Shown piece after piece: positions 56,684-64,000 of a stretch of DNA of 64,000 nt. The stretch lies in contig NZ_CP091804.1 in NCBI RefSeq assembly GCF_022024275.1, forward strand, positions 2,002,501 to 2,066,500. Reading direction: 5' to 3'. The notes beneath the pieces are model-generated. The model was not told where the DNA came from. It searched no databases and was given only the letters and a program-made list of their open reading frames with translations. Made by a program: the position numbers and the translations under genes. The stretch comes from Sphingopyxis sp. BSN-002 (lineage in GTDB: Bacteria; Pseudomonadota; Alphaproteobacteria; Sphingomonadales; Sphingomonadaceae). Each line of letters opens with the position of its first letter. Within the stretch, counting starts at the first letter, position 1.

Positions 56684-58849
56684 TTGCGCCGCGAACGACA
56701 GCAGGCAACCGCAGGTAAATCGACATCTTCGGGCAAGGGTGGAGGCGCGTCGCCTCCGCCGTCGCGATTTCGCATCTGGCTCCGGCGGCTGTTCCGCTGG
56801 GGCCTTGGCCTTGCCTTTGTCGGGCTGGTCGCGGTCGCGGTCGCGGTCGGCATTGCGGTGCAGCGTATCCCGAGCTTCGAGGAGCTGAAGAAATCGCCTG
56901 CCGGCCAGACGATCCGCGTCCACGCCGCCGACGGTACCGTCTTCCTGTCGCTCGGCCCCAATTACGGGCGCTGGCTGACGCTCCGCGAGACACCGCAGGT
57001 GATGCAGGACGCGATGGTCGCGGTCGAGGACCGGCGCTTTCGCTATCACCCGGGCGTCGACCCCGTCGGCCTGAGCCGCGCCGCGGTGTTCGCGGTCGAG
57101 CATTATGGTACCGGTCGCCGCATGCAGGGCGCGTCGACGATCACCCAGCAGCTCGCACGCAATATCTTCCTGTCGAACAGCTATACCTGGACCCGCAAGG
57201 GCCGCGAGATGATCCTCGCGATGGCGCTCGAGTGGAAATTCTCGAAGGACGAACTCCTCGAGCTCTATCTGAACAAGGTCTATTTCGGCGGCGGCAGCTA
57301 TGGCATCGACGCGGCATCGCGCCGCTTCTTCGGACACAGCGCCACCGAAATGTCGCTCTCCGAAGCCGCGGTGGTCGCGGGCCTCGTCAAGGCGCCGTCG
57401 CGCTATTCGCCGACCGCCGACGCGCAGGCCGCACTCGGCCGCGCCGGCGTGGTGCTCGACGTGATGGTCGACGCGGGCGTGATCACGCGCAGCCAGGCCG
57501 ACAATGCCAAGCCCGCCGATGTCCAGATGGCGCAGGAAACCGGACAGAACAGCGCGCGCTATTTCAGCGACTGGGCGCTGCCGCAACTCGACATGTTGAT
57601 CGACGAAGGCAGCGAGGCACTCGACGTCTATACGACGATCGACCTCGACATGCAGCGCGCCGCGACGGCCGCGATCCAGGCCGATACGCCAAAGGGCGTG
57701 CAGGCCGCCCTCGTCTCGCTCGACCGCGACGGCGCGGTGCGCGCGATGGTCGGCGGCACCGACTATGTCGCGTCGAACTATAACCGTGCGACGCAGGCGA
57801 TGCGCCAGCCGGGTTCTGCGTGGAAGCTGTTCGTCTATATGGCGGCGCTCGAGTCAGGCTATAAGGTCAATGATCCCGTCGTCGACGAACCGGTGACGAT
57901 CAACGGCTGGAGCCCGCGCAACTCGTCGGGGCGGTTTGCGGGCGCGATGGATCTGCGCACCGCCTTCGCCTATTCGGTCAACACCGTCGCGGCGAAGCTC
58001 GGCGACGAGGTCGGCTTCTCCGCCGTCGCGAACATGGCGCGTCGCTTCGGCATCACGACCCCGATCAACACCCACCCCTCGATGGTGCTCGGCAGCGCCG
58101 AGGTGCGGGTGATCGACATGACCGCCGCGTTCGCCGCAGTCGCACGCAAGGGCGTATCGGTCGAGCCCTATGGCATCACCAAGGTGACGACCGCCGACGG
58201 GCGCCTGCTCTATCAACGCCCCGCCGAACGTGGACAGCAGCTGGTCGACAGCTGGGTCGCCGCAGGCATTACCGACCTGCTCCAGACCGCCGTCAATACC
58301 GGCACCGGCAAGGCGGCCCAGATCGGCCGCCCCGTCGCGGGCAAGACCGGCACGACGTCGAGCAACAAGGACGGCTGGTTCCTCGGCTTTTCGAGCGGGC
58401 TGACAACGGGCGTCTGGATGGGCCGCGACGATGCGAAACCCGTCGGAGGGCTGCAGGGCGGCCGCGCGCCGGCAAAGGCGTTCGCCGACTATATGCGCGT
58501 CGCGGTCGCACGGCGCCCGGTCGAGGCGTTCGATACCGAGGTCAAGCTTCCCGAATGGCAGCTCGAGGACGAAGGCGACGCCTATATGGGCGAACCCGGG
58601 TCGGACGGGCTGGTCGACGAGAATGGCATGCCGATCGAACTGCCTTCGGCCGCGCCGCCGCCCGACGGCGACAACCCGCCGCCGCAGGAAGGCGATGGCC
58701 CGGTGCTCAACCAGCAATGGATCGAGGAGCAGACGGGACGACGCCCGGCGGACAATGGCGCGGGGAAGAATATCCCGCCACCGCCTAAGGCGATCCCGCT
58801 CGTGAAGGGCCTGCCGCCGCGGCCGCAGCAGAACGGCGAAGGAAACTAG
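56684..58849 (+). CDS. Class A penicillin-binding protein (transglycosylase/transpeptidase)
   Basis: A 721-residue PBP1-type enzyme. A basic cytoplasmic tail and one transmembrane helix (about 40-60) precede the glycosyltransferase domain with catalytic Glu115 in AVEDRRFRYHPGVD and GASTITQQLARN. The transpeptidase has Ser378 and Lys381 in QPGSAWKLFVY, SVN with Asn433, and KTGTTS with Lys554. The C-terminal 100 residues are Pro-rich and disordered. The start is TTG at 56684 behind GGGAAGGA. Peptidoglycan polymerisation in the periplasm. Confidence 0.93.
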   Translation: MRRERQQATAGKSTSSGKGGGASPPPSRFRIWLRRLFRWGLGLAFVGLVAVAVAVGIAVQRIPSFEELKKSPAGQTIRVHAADGTVFLSLGPNYGRWLTLRETPQVMQDAMVAVEDRRFRYHPGVDPVGLSRAAVFAVEHYGTGRRMQGASTITQQLARNIFLSNSYTWTRKGREMILAMALEWKFSKDELLELYLNKVYFGGGSYGIDAASRRFFGHSATEMSLSEAAVVAGLVKAPSRYSPTADAQAALGRAGVVLDVMVDAGVITRSQADNAKPADVQMAQETGQNSARYFSDWALPQLDMLIDEGSEALDVYTTIDLDMQRAATAAIQADTPKGVQAALVSLDRDGAVRAMVGGTDYVASNYNRATQAMRQPGSAWKLFVYMAALESGYKVNDPVVDEPVTINGWSPRNSSGRFAGAMDLRTAFAYSVNTVAAKLGDEVGFSAVANMARRFGITTPINTHPSMVLGSAEVRVIDMTAAFAAVARKGVSVEPYGITKVTTADGRLLYQRPAERGQQLVDSWVAAGITDLLQTAVNTGTGKAAQIGRPVAGKTGTTSSNKDGWFLGFSSGLTTGVWMGRDDAKPVGGLQGGRAPAKAFADYMRVAVARRPVEAFDTEVKLPEWQLEDEGDAYMGEPGSDGLVDENGMPIELPSAAPPPDGDNPPPQEGDGPVLNQQWIEEQTGRRPADNGAGKNIPPPPKAIPLVKGLPPRPQQNGEGN

Positions 58850-59574
58850 GTAAAGCGGTAGCGGTGGAGCCCGCGCCCTTCGCGGCGCAGCCACGCGCGT
58901 GCCGCGCCGACATCGCCGTCGTGCAGTTCGTCGACCAGCGCGTGGAAATCGGCACCATGATCCATGTGGCGAAGATGCGCGACCTCGTGCGCGACCGTCG
59001 CGCGCCGGACATGGGCTGGCGCCATGACCAGCCGCCAGCTGTAGCGAAGGTCGCCTTCATGGGTGCAGCTGCCCCAGCGGCTGCGCGGATCGCCGACGCC
59101 GACGCGGCCGACATTCAGCCCCGCCTGCGCCGCGATCTCGCGGCTCTCGCGCGCCATCAGGTCGAGCGCCTCGGCCTTCAGCCAGCGCTCGATACGGCGG
59201 CCCACGGTCTCTGCGGGGCCGCCCAGACATAGCCGGTCGCCTTCCAGCCTGACCGCGCGCGGCGCCGCGACCGACCAGTCGACCCGCCGTTCGATTCCAA
59301 AGACGGGCACGCATGCACCGGGGGCGACAAGAACCGGTGCGGCGGCCTTGCCCACCTGTTCGTGAAGCCAGTCCTGCTGCCCGCTTGCCCATTCGAGCGC
59401 GCGGGCAACGCTGGCGCGGCGGGGCAGGGTCAGGCGCAGCTCGCCGCGGGCACCGTCGAAGATCAGCTTGTACCGCCGCGACCGGGAATGATGGACGAGC
59501 CGCACCGGCCACGCCGTCTCGCCGACACGGATGTGCGGGCCGTCGGCGCCGGGATCAAACGACGCGTTCGACAA
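58846..59574 (-). CDS. YgjP-like metallohydrolase (SprT/M48-type)
   Basis: A 242-residue protein with the YgjP/DUF45 fold. The zinc site is VAHEVAHLRHMDHGADFHALVDEL, and PRSRWGSCTHEGDLRYSWRLVMAP precedes it. A TTG at 59574 is taken as the start; it overlaps the YcgN-like gene by 20 bp, and no later start fits the conserved VRLVHHSRSRRYKLIFDG region. Family members are putative peptidases with little functional data. The stop overlaps the convergent PBP stop by a few bases. Confidence 0.85.
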   Translation of the reverse strand: MSNASFDPGADGPHIRVGETAWPVRLVHHSRSRRYKLIFDGARGELRLTLPRRASVARALEWASGQQDWLHEQVGKAAAPVLVAPGACVPVFGIERRVDWSVAAPRAVRLEGDRLCLGGPAETVGRRIERWLKAEALDLMARESREIAAQAGLNVGRVGVGDPRSRWGSCTHEGDLRYSWRLVMAPAHVRRATVAHEVAHLRHMDHGADFHALVDELHDGDVGAARAWLRREGRGLHRYRFT

Positions 59575-60001
59575 GATGATTCTCCAACGGGCCCGCCATA
59601 TCTTCGCCCACGGTCCAGCCGACGATCGATTCGCCCGCGCGGTGCACCGCATCGCGATCGCCGCAGACGAGATAATGCCATTCGGGCAGAGGCTCGCCCT
59701 CGGCGCGCAGGCGATAGGCACAGGTTTGCGGCAGCCATTCGATATCGTCGACCTTGGTCTTGGTCAGCGTAAGGCAATCGGGCACATGGCGGCGGCGATG
59801 TTTGTAATCGCCGCAACGCGCGGTCGCGAGGTCGAGCAGACGGCACGCGACATTGGTCGGATAGATGCGCCCCGTATCCTCGTCCTCGAGCTTGTGGAGG
59901 CAGCATTTGCCGCAGCCGTCACACAGCGCCTCCCACTGACCCGCGTCGAGGCTGGCAAGCGGCGCCTCCCAGAAGGGGCGCTCCGGTGTCGCCCCCGCCA
60001 T
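59555..60001 (-). CDS. YcgN/UPF0260 family cysteine-cluster protein
   Basis: A 148-residue protein of the YkgJ/YcgN cysteine-cluster family. The motif LCDGCGKCCLHKLEDEDTG is followed by NVACRLLDLATARCGDYKHR, PDCLTLT and TCAYRL; these cysteines are thought to bind zinc or iron. ATG at 60001 is preferred, two bases after the SCO1 stop; an in-frame ATG at 60016 overlaps that gene. The product is cytoplasmic. It is downstream of SCO1 and overlaps the YgjP-like gene, so the three share an operon. Confidence 0.9.
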   Translation of the reverse strand: MAGATPERPFWEAPLASLDAGQWEALCDGCGKCCLHKLEDEDTGRIYPTNVACRLLDLATARCGDYKHRRRHVPDCLTLTKTKVDDIEWLPQTCAYRLRAEGEPLPEWHYLVCGDRDAVHRAGESIVGWTVGEDMAGPLENHLVERVV

Positions 60002-60003
60002 CG

Positions 60004-60630
60004 CTACCTGACCCATTTCGCCAGCTCGGCGGCGACCTTGTCGGGCGCGCCCTCATCGGGATCGGTCGACGGATTGTCGAGCGGCAGCAGCGCCACCGGC
60101 TTGCCTTGCGGATCCATCAGGAAGGCGAGCTGGCTGTGCGCCATCAGATAGCGGTCGGGCGCCGAACCCGGCACCTTGTTGTAAATGACCGCATAGGCCT
60201 TTGCGACTGCCGCGATCTGCTCGGGCGTGCCGGTCAGGCCCAGCAGCCGCGGATGATAGCGGTTCACGAACGGCTTGAGCGCGGCGGGCGTATCGCGTTC
60301 GGGATCGACGGTGATGAACATCGGCACGACCTTCGCGCCGCGCGCCGGATCCTCCTTTTCGAACCGCGACAGGCCGCGCATCAGTTTCTGAAGGTCGACG
60401 GGGCAGATGTCTGGACAGAAGCTGTAACCGAAATAGACGAGCCGGTACTTGCCGGCGAAGTCGGTATCGCGGACGGTCCTGCCATCCTGGTCGGTCAGCG
60501 TGAACGGTCCGCCGATCCGGGCATCGGCAAGCGGCGGCTCTGCGGTCGACGCACCGCCCGACGGATTGCAGCCCGCCAGCATCGCGCCCAAAATCAGGAG
60601 CAGGCTTGAACGGGCCAGCTTTTGTCCCAT
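60004..60630 (-). CDS. SCO1/SenC family copper protein
   Basis: A 208-residue lipoprotein (lipobox LAGC) with a thioredoxin-like fold. Copper ligands are the CxxxC pair in YSFCPDICPVD (Cys72 and Cys76 from this start) and the distal His in YLMAHSQLAF. It delivers copper to the CuA site of cytochrome c oxidase. An in-frame ATG at 60648 would add six residues; the shorter start gives a normal lipoprotein signal. A palindrome AATATCGATATT lies just upstream. Confidence 0.92.
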   Translation of the reverse strand: MGQKLARSSLLLILGAMLAGCNPSGGASTAEPPLADARIGGPFTLTDQDGRTVRDTDFAGKYRLVYFGYSFCPDICPVDLQKLMRGLSRFEKEDPARGAKVVPMFITVDPERDTPAALKPFVNRYHPRLLGLTGTPEQIAAVAKAYAVIYNKVPGSAPDRYLMAHSQLAFLMDPQGKPVALLPLDNPSTDPDEGAPDKVAAELAKWVR

Positions 60631-60736
60631 AATATCGATATTCATCATGCGGCCAGCCTTGATCGGCTAAAGCGCGAAAATCAACCATTGTCGTCGTGCC
60701 GAGCGACGGACAAATTGCCCCAGGGGTCTCTCGATC

Positions 60737-61351
60737 ATGTTCCGACGCGCGGAATTCCGCCTTGCCTCCCTCTCCCTGCTCGCCGCGGCGACCGCGCTGA
60801 CGGCCAGCCCGGCGCTCGCGCAGTTCCGCGGCGGCTTCGCCTTCCTGCAGGCGGTCGACAATCGCGACGGGACCAAGGCGACCGAGGCGCTGAAGAACGA
60901 TCCGACCTATATCAACACGCGCAACCCCGACACGGGCGAGACCGCGCTGATCCTGACGACGAAACGGCGCGATATCCAGTGGGTGCGCTTCCTGCTCGGC
61001 AAGGATGCCGACCCGTCGATCGGCGACCGCCAGGGTGTCACCCCGCTGATGCATGCCGCGCTGATCAATTTCCCCGAAGGCGCCGAAGCGCTGCTCGGCG
61101 ACAAGGCGCCGGTCGACCAGACCAACCGGCGCGGCGAAACCGCGCTGATCCTTGCGGTACAGAACAAGAATGCCGCGGTGATCCGCCTGCTGGTGCGCAA
61201 CGGCGCCAATCCCGACAAGGCCGACCATATCGCGGGCATGTCGGCGCGCGACTATGCCAAGCGCGACGACCGCACCGGCGCGATTCTGGCGATGCTCGAC
61301 GCCAAGCCCGACGCGATACGCGACAGCGGAGCGGTTTTCGGCCCCAAGTAA
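60737..61351 (+). CDS. Secreted ankyrin-repeat protein
   Basis: A 204-residue protein with a signal peptide ending ASPALAQF and about four ankyrin repeats: NPDTGETALILTTKRRDIQWVRFLL, GVTPLMHAALIN, RGETALILAVQNKNAAVIRLLV and AGMSARDYAKRDD. It is exported to the periplasm, where it probably binds another protein. It lies in the gap between SCO1 (divergent) and ribB. No partner can be proposed. Confidence 0.88.
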   Translation: MFRRAEFRLASLSLLAAATALTASPALAQFRGGFAFLQAVDNRDGTKATEALKNDPTYINTRNPDTGETALILTTKRRDIQWVRFLLGKDADPSIGDRQGVTPLMHAALINFPEGAEALLGDKAPVDQTNRRGETALILAVQNKNAAVIRLLVRNGANPDKADHIAGMSARDYAKRDDRTGAILAMLDAKPDAIRDSGAVFGPK

Positions 61352-61357
61352 GCACAA

Positions 61358-61399
61358 TGTGATATTGCCATTGACGATCACACTGTGATGTGAAATACG
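61358..61399 (+). promoter_or_regulatory. Candidate ribB promoter with palindromic operator in the spacer
   Basis: TTGACG (61371-61376) is a good -35 element. The palindrome ATCACA-c-TGTGAT (61377-61389) fills the next 13 bases, and a weak -10-like AATACG (61394-61399) follows at 17-bp spacing. A further half-site TGTGAT lies at 61358-61363. The ribB ATG (61406) falls where transcription should start, and no ribosome-binding site is visible. A repressor on the palindrome would block RNA polymerase. Confidence 0.55.
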
Positions 61400-61405
61400 C
61401 GTGGC

Positions 61406-62680
61406 ATGTCCACGCAACTCATCGACCGCATCCGCGCCATCGTCGAAGACGGGACCATGTCCCGTTCGGGGCTGGCGCGCGCCGCGGGTCTTCACGCCAA
61501 CAGCCTTCGCGACCTCGATTCCGAGGGCTGGAATCCCACCGCCGATACGCTCCGCAAGCTGGAGAACTGGCTCGCGCACGGCAGCGACCTGTCGCCGATG
61601 GCCACCCCGGAAGAGATCATCGCCGAGGCGCGCAATGGGCGCATGTTCATCCTCGTCGACGACGAGGACCGCGAGAATGAGGGCGACCTCGTCATTCCGG
61701 CACAGATGGCGACCCCCGACGCGGTCAATTTCATGGCGACCCACGGCCGCGGCCTCATCTGCCTGACGCTCACCAAATCGCGCGTCGAGACGCTCGGCCT
61801 CGAACTGATGAGCCGCCAGAACGGCACGCGGCACGAAACCGCCTTCACCACCTCGATCGAGGCGCGCGAGGGCGTCACCACCGGCATATCGGCCGCCGAC
61901 CGCGCGCGTACCGTCTCGGTCGCGATCGACGCCGGCAAGGGCCGCGACGATATCGTCACCCCCGGCCACGTCTTCCCGCTGATCGCACGCGACGGCGGCG
62001 TTCTCGTCCGCGCCGGCCACACCGAAGCGTCGGTCGACATCGCCCGCCTCGCCGGACTCAACCCCTCGGGCGTGATCTGCGAGATCATGAACGACGACGG
62101 CACGATGGCGCGGCTCGACGACCTGATCCCCTTCGCGCGGCGCCACGGGATGAAAATCGGCACGATCGCCGACCTGATCGCCTATCGCAGCCGCACCGAC
62201 CGGCTGGTCGAATGCGTGTCCGACGAGCCGTTCGAATCGGACTATGGCGGCGACTGGCGGCTCAAATCCTATCGCAACAAAGTCGACGGCAGCGTCAATC
62301 TGGTACTCCAGAAAGGCCCGGTCGATCCCGAAGGAACGACGCTGGTGCGGATGCATGCCGTCTCGATCTTCGACGACATCATGGGGCGCCCGGGGCCGAA
62401 GAAGCGCCGCCTGCAGCGCTCGATGGACGCGATCGGCGAGGCCGGCGCCGGCGTTATCGTGATGCTGATGCGCCCGCTCCCAGGCTCGGCTGATGCCGAT
62501 GCAGCGCCGCCGGAAGCCGGAGGCATGGACCTTCGCACTTACGGGATCGGCGCGCAGATTCTCGCCGACCTCGGTGTCCATGCGATGGAACTGCTCACCC
62601 CGACCCACAGCAATATCGTCGGCCTCGAAGGCTATGGCCTGTCGGTCGTCGGCGAACGCCCCATTCCCGGAGAAGCCTGA
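61406..62680 (+). CDS. ribB: 3,4-dihydroxy-2-butanone-4-phosphate synthase with N-terminal Xre-like helix-turn-helix
   Basis: A 424-residue protein in three parts. Residues 1-60 form an Xre/lambda-repressor-like helix-turn-helix ([20 protein letters not shown], then [14 protein letters not shown]). Residues about 65-265 are Rib[38 protein letters not shown] and [15 protein letters not shown]. The last 150 residues are GTP cyclohydrolase II-like but lack the zinc cysteines ([17 protein letters not shown] where RibA has HSECLTGD). So it has RibB activity with a degenerate RibA-like tail (RibBX type) plus a possible DNA-binding head. ribH overlaps its stop. Confidence 0.9.
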   Translation: MSTQLIDRIRAIVEDGTMSRSGLARAAGLHANSLRDLDSEGWNPTADTLRKLENWLAHGSDLSPMATPEEIIAEARNGRMFILVDDEDRENEGDLVIPAQMATPDAVNFMATHGRGLICLTLTKSRVETLGLELMSRQNGTRHETAFTTSIEAREGVTTGISAADRARTVSVAIDAGKGRDDIVTPGHVFPLIARDGGVLVRAGHTEASVDIARLAGLNPSGVICEIMNDDGTMARLDDLIPFARRHGMKIGTIADLIAYRSRTDRLVECVSDEPFESDYGGDWRLKSYRNKVDGSVNLVLQKGPVDPEGTTLVRMHAVSIFDDIMGRPGPKKRRLQRSMDAIGEAGAGVIVMLMRPLPGSADADAAPPEAGGMDLRTYGIGAQILADLGVHAMELLTPTHSNIVGLEGYGLSVVGERPIPGEA

Positions 62681-63105
62681 TGGCCCACGTCCTGATCGTC
62701 GAAGCCCGTTTCTACAGCCACCTCAACGACATGCTGATCGACGGCGTGAAAAGCGCGCTCGAAGCCGAGGGCCACAGCCACGAGGTCGTGACCGTCCCCG
62801 GCGCGCTCGAGGTCCCGGCCGCCATTTCGCTGGCCGCCGACAGCGGCCGCTACGACGCCTATGTCGCGCTCGGCGTCGTGATCCGCGGCGAAACCTATCA
62901 TTTCGAAGTCGTCTCGAACGAAAGCGCGCGCGGCATCATGGCGCTGACGCTCGACGGGCTCGCGATCGGCAACGGCATCCTGACGGTCGAAAATGAGGAA
63001 CAGGCGCTTGCGCGCGCCGACAAGACGCGCAAGGATAAGGGCGGCGAAGCGGCAAAGGCCGCGATCGCGATGCTGGCCCTGAAGGAACAATTCGGCATTG
63101 GCTGA
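62680..63105 (+). CDS. ribH: 6,7-dimethyl-8-ribityllumazine synthase
   Basis: A 141-residue lumazine synthase, joining the RibB product with the pyrimidine intermediate in riboflavin synthesis. [37 protein letters not shown] and [10 protein letters not shown] are family landmarks. ATG overlaps the ribB stop (TGATG-type). It lies downstream of ribB, so riboflavin genes are co-expressed. Confidence 0.96.
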   Translation: MAHVLIVEARFYSHLNDMLIDGVKSALEAEGHSHEVVTVPGALEVPAAISLAADSGRYDAYVALGVVIRGETYHFEVVSNESARGIMALTLDGLAIGNGILTVENEEQALARADKTRKDKGGEAAKAAIAMLALKEQFGIG

Positions 63106-63736
63106 TCGACTACCCCCCAGCCGTTACTCCGTCGTCGAACGCGGCGGGCGGCTGGTGGTCATCGACCGCGATACCGGGCAGACCCCGCCGAGCGCCGCCG
63201 AACGCATGGCCGAATATGACCGGCGCATGGGGAACGAGCGTGCGCAACCGACCGGGCGTGTAACGGTCGTCGAACCCGAGGCGGCGCCAACCCCGATCGA
63301 ACCGGCCGCACCGATGCGCCCCGAAACCCGCCCGCCCAACCCCCGCATGGCAGCAGCGGTCGCCGAAATGAACCGCAAGCGACCGTGGAAGGAACCCGCA
63401 AGGGCTTCCGCTGCCAAGCCCGAGCCCGCCCGGATCGCGCAGCGGCCGCAGCCGAAGGCACAGGCATCTGCAGGCGGCCGCAAGACGATCGTCACCGGCA
63501 AATGGTGGGATTCGAAAGGCCCGCGCACGATCGAGCTGGGTCCCAAAGGCCAGCAGACGCTGAGCGGCGGCTTCGTTACGCTGTTTTTCGTGGCACTGAT
63601 CGCGGCGATCGTGGCGCTGTTGATCGCGCCGGTGATCCTGTTCGTGGTCGGCTTCCTGCTCTTCCGCTTCGGCGGCAACATCCTCGGGCCGATCGGCGCC
63701 GGGATCGTCGACAAGGCGCTCGCCGAAAGAAACTAG
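63098..63736 (+). CDS. Membrane protein of unknown function
   Basis: A 212-residue protein starting at a TTG 8 bp before the end of ribH. The N-terminal 130 residues are Pro/Ala/Arg-rich and probably disordered. The last 60 hold two close helices ([32 protein letters not shown]). No family recognised. Overlap with ribH suggests co-translation, but a riboflavin role is not evident. Confidence 0.68.
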   Translation: MADRLPPSRYSVVERGGRLVVIDRDTGQTPPSAAERMAEYDRRMGNERAQPTGRVTVVEPEAAPTPIEPAAPMRPETRPPNPRMAAAVAEMNRKRPWKEPARASAAKPEPARIAQRPQPKAQASAGGRKTIVTGKWWDSKGPRTIELGPKGQQTLSGGFVTLFFVALIAAIVALLIAPVILFVVGFLLFRFGGNILGPIGAGIVDKALAERN

Positions 63737-63759
63737 CCGGGCAGATCGCTCTGCCCGGC
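63736..63759. terminator. Hairpin between convergent genes
   Basis: GCCGGGCAGA (63736-63745) pairs with TCTGCCCGGC (63750-63759) across a TCGC loop. It starts at the stop codon of the membrane protein gene and lies before the convergent Old Yellow Enzyme gene. No T-run follows, so it may stop transcription only weakly. Confidence 0.6.
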
Positions 63760-63769
63760 CAATTCGGTA

Positions 63770-64000
63770 TCAGGCTGCGACCAGCGCCGGATAGTCGGTG
63801 TAACCCGCCGGCCCCGGCGAGTACCAGGTCTGCGGATTGTCCGCCGCCCATTCGGCGCCGGTGCGGATGCGCTCGACGAGATCGGGATTGCCGATGAAGG
63901 GACGGCCAAAGGCAATCGCATCGGCACTGCCGTTCGCCAGCGCCTCTTCCGCCAGCGCGACATTATAGTCGCTGTTGAGAATCAGCGGACCCTTGAACGC
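63770..64000 (-). CDS. Old Yellow Enzyme-type alkene reductase (partial; 5' end beyond window)
   Basis: The last 76 residues are visible. They match the C-terminus of NemA-like FMN flavoproteins: ADAIAFGRPFIGNPDLVERI is the FMN-phosphate segment, and TWYSPGPAGYTDYPAL is the usual tail. These enzymes reduce activated alkenes or nitrate esters with NADPH. The 5' part lies outside the window. Confidence 0.9.
   Translation of the reverse strand, partial: AFKGPLILNSDYNVALAEEALANGSADAIAFGRPFIGNPDLVERIRTGAEWAADNPQTWYSPGPAGYTDYPALVAA

Noticed and set aside
60631-60642. Palindrome AATATCGATATT near the SCO1 start
   Set aside because: It lies within a possible coding extension and could be chance; no regulator is adjacent.
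60053-62608. 851-codon open frame opposite SCO1-ribB
   Set aside because: It runs across several well-supported genes in both directions and has no recognisable domain.

Overview
The window looks like a chromosomal segment of a sphingomonad alphaproteobacterium, most like Sphingopyxis (inference). The signs are very high GC with GC-rich third positions, two large TonB-dependent receptors, frequent GTG/TTG starts with 4-bp stop/start overlaps, and an alphaproteobacterial gene set (DUF3576-leuS-lptE-holA, a RibB with a degenerate RibA-like tail, DUF2147, an AcvB/VirJ-like protein). No rRNA, tRNA, CRISPR array, transposase, integrase or prophage gene was seen. Coding density is very high and no gap between genes exceeds 300 bp.

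Left end (1-8210): a substrate-utilisation locus. A LysR regulator, a glycerate 2-kinase, an MFS transporter and a zinc-type dehydrogenase (cut by the left edge) read leftward. A TonB-dependent receptor and a six-hairpin glycosidase resembling mannosyl/glucosylglycerate hydrolases read rightward. A hydrolase that would release D-glycerate beside a glycerate kinase suggests import and breakdown of the compatible solutes glucosylglycerate or mannosylglycerate. Next come an AraC regulator, a PhyH-type dioxygenase and a tannase-family esterase (8293-11290).

11534-18458: a tightly packed envelope operon. It holds an AcvB/VirJ-like aminoacyl-phosphatidylglycerol hydrolase, DUF2147, an MprF-type synthase/flippase, a membrane PDZ protein and an OmpR-type regulator with its histidine kinase, followed by a LuxR-type protein whose receiver domain has lost its phosphorylation residues. 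On the other strand (18599-21849) a fused E1 alpha/beta 2-oxoacid dehydrogenase overlaps a FabD-like acyltransferase. A MoxR-DUF58-SpoIIM-RDD cluster follows (22010-28078), then a nitroreductase and two small lipoproteins.

29830-46000: gyrB, an RlpA-like protein, a large unknown periplasmic protein, glutaminase, a VOC/ArsR/SRPBCC operon behind an AT-rich inverted repeat, the ligase-associated DEXH helicase and PdeM genes separated by a tandem retropepsin-like protease, and a second TonB-dependent receptor. Housekeeping genes follow on the minus strand (holA, lptE, leuS, DUF3576).

49892-64000: an outer-membrane-like unknown, a ThiE-like protein, a YggS-type PLP protein, secreted unknowns, a three-gene type III polyketide synthase cluster, msrB, a class A penicillin-binding protein, a YgjP-like metallohydrolase, a YcgN-like protein, SCO1, an ankyrin protein, and a riboflavin pair. 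In that pair RibB carries an N-terminal Xre-like helix-turn-helix, and a palindrome lies inside its likely leaderless promoter. An Old Yellow Enzyme gene is cut by the right edge.
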